35,335 nucleotides of DNA from Deltaproteobacteria bacterium (GTDB lineage Bacteria > Desulfobacterota > Deferrimicrobia > Deferrimicrobiales > Deferrimicrobiaceae): assembly GCA_030668225.1 (NCBI GenBank), contig DAOUUI010000007.1, positions 1 to 35,335 of the forward strand, in the 5' to 3' direction. Position numbers and translations under genes: made by a program. This document shows, piece after piece, positions 34,143 to 35,335 of this stretch. A model generated the notes under the pieces. That model worked only from the letters and a program-made list of their open reading frames with translations. It had not been told where the DNA came from and searched no databases. How positions within the stretch are numbered: the first letter of the stretch is position 1; each line of letters starts with the position of its first letter.

Positions 34143-35330
34143 GTGGGAAAGAGGCGAAAGACCCGTTCCCGTAAAGGCTCGAAGCGCGCCGCACTCGTCC
34201 AGATGCCGATCATCCCGACGGTCGCGGATTGGATCGCCGGGACGCCGGGTACGATTTCCCTGGGCCAGGGAGTCGTCCACTACGGCCCACCCCCGGCAGC
34301 GCTGCGGAAAATCCCCGCTTTCCTGAAAAACTCCGCCCACCACAAGTACGTCCCGGACGCCGGTCTGCCCAGGCTCAGGAAGGCGTTCGAGGAGAAGCTT
34401 CGCGCCGAGAACGGGATCGACGCCTCCGGAGGCCGCAGGATCTTCGTCACCGCCGGTGCGAACCAGGGCTTCCTGAACGCCCTGCTGTGCCTGTGCGACC
34501 CCGGCGACGAGGTCATCCTGCTGTCCCCCTACTACTTCAACCACGAGATGGCGGTGGGGCTTGCGGGCTGCCGGGCCGTCTGCGTCCCGACGGACGGCAA
34601 CTACCAGCCGCGGCTTGCGGCGATCGAGGCGGCCATAACGGCCAGGACCCGCGCCGTCGTGACGGTGTCGCCGAACAACCCGGCGGGCGTTGTCTACCCC
34701 CCCGATACGCTGCGGGCGATCAACCGGCTCTGCGCCGGACGTGGGATCTATCACGTTAGCGACGAGGCGTACGAGTACTTCACCTACGACGAGGCGACGC
34801 ACTATTCCCCCGGCTCCCTCGACGCGGAGCACACGATCTCGCTTTTCAGCATGTCGAAGTCCTACGGCATGGCGAGCTGGCGCGTGGGGTTCCTCGTGGT
34901 CCCCGAGCATCTCTTCGACGACATGATGAAGGTACAGGACACGGTGATCATCTGCGCCCCCGCCGTCTCCCAGGCCGTCGCCCTGGAAGCCCTGAAGGAA
35001 GGCCGCCGGTACTGCCTTTCCCGGCTCCCCGCCATCGCCCGGGTACGGGAGGGGATGCTCGCCGCATTTTCGCGCATCCCCGACCTCGTGACGGTCCCCC
35101 CTTCCCGGGGGGCGTTCTACTTCCTGGCGAAGATTCACACCTCGATGGACGCCCTGCCCCTCGCAGAACGGCTGGTCCGGGAGCACAAGGTCGCCGTCAT
35201 CCCCGGGGAGACGTTCGGGATCGGGAAAGGATGCTCCCTGCGCGTCTCGTACGGGAATCTTTCCGGCGAGGCTGCCCTGGAGGGGACAAAGCGCCTGGTG
35301 CGCGGCTTGATCGAAATCGTCGGCCGGTAG
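34143..35330 (+). CDS. Class I/II pyridoxal-phosphate-dependent aminotransferase
   Basis: ISLGQGVVHYGPP, VTAGANQGFLNALL, VTVSPNNPAGVVYP, VSDEAYEYFTYD, FSMSKSYGMASWRVGF. GTG start directly after the preceding stop, or ATG at 34203. Confidence 0.92.
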   Translation: MGKRRKTRSRKGSKRAALVQMPIIPTVADWIAGTPGTISLGQGVVHYGPPPAALRKIPAFLKNSAHHKYVPDAGLPRLRKAFEEKLRAENGIDASGGRRIFVTAGANQGFLNALLCLCDPGDEVILLSPYYFNHEMAVGLAGCRAVCVPTDGNYQPRLAAIEAAITARTRAVVTVSPNNPAGVVYPPDTLRAINRLCAGRGIYHVSDEAYEYFTYDEATHYSPGSLDAEHTISLFSMSKSYGMASWRVGFLVVPEHLFDDMMKVQDTVIICAPAVSQAVALEALKEGRRYCLSRLPAIARVREGMLAAFSRIPDLVTVPPSRGAFYFLAKIHTSMDALPLAERLVREHKVAVIPGETFGIGKGCSLRVSYGNLSGEAALEGTKRLVRGLIEIVGR

Positions 35331-35335
35331 GGGAA

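Noticed and set aside
1-35335. tRNA, rRNA, transposase or prophage genes
   Set aside because: No convincing sequence signatures found by reading; a tRNAscan-SE/Infernal and ISfinder search would be needed to exclude them fully.

Overview
High-GC bacterial chromosome segment whose gene families suggest a deltaproteobacterial (Desulfobacterota-like) host; this is inference only. About 28 protein-coding genes are supported. Left to right: (i) a translationally coupled operon with an XRE-cupin regulator, a lysine 2,3-aminomutase (KamA), two different D-Ala-D-Ala-ligase-like ATP-grasp enzymes and a GNAT acetyltransferase; (ii) an AddAB-type helicase/nuclease pair; (iii) a methyltransferase, a P1B-type metal ATPase and an MFS transporter; (iv) a YdjM-like membrane hydrolase, a fumarase (fumC) 3'-end remnant, a RES/Xre toxin-antitoxin module and intact fumC; (v) a beta-carbonic anhydrase divergent from a gene for a membrane protein with two DUF1858 domains, which has an FNR/DNR-like site upstream; (vi) a ferritin-like protein and a cupin; (vii) an alternative complex III-like cluster (ActA, B, C, D, F) headed by an unusual membrane/cytochrome c fusion; (viii) threonine aldolase, an FmdB zinc ribbon protein, two metallophosphoesterases and an aminotransferase. 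Intergenic regions carry at least three dispersed repeat families: 44-47 bp REP-like palindromes (GGGGACAYTCCT...AGGARTGTCCCC), an exact 27 bp inverted pair, and a larger GC-rich repeat. The observations most worth following up are the fumC-tail duplication flanking the toxin-antitoxin module, the KamA/ATP-grasp/GNAT operon, and the DUF1858 membrane protein under a probable FNR/DNR site.
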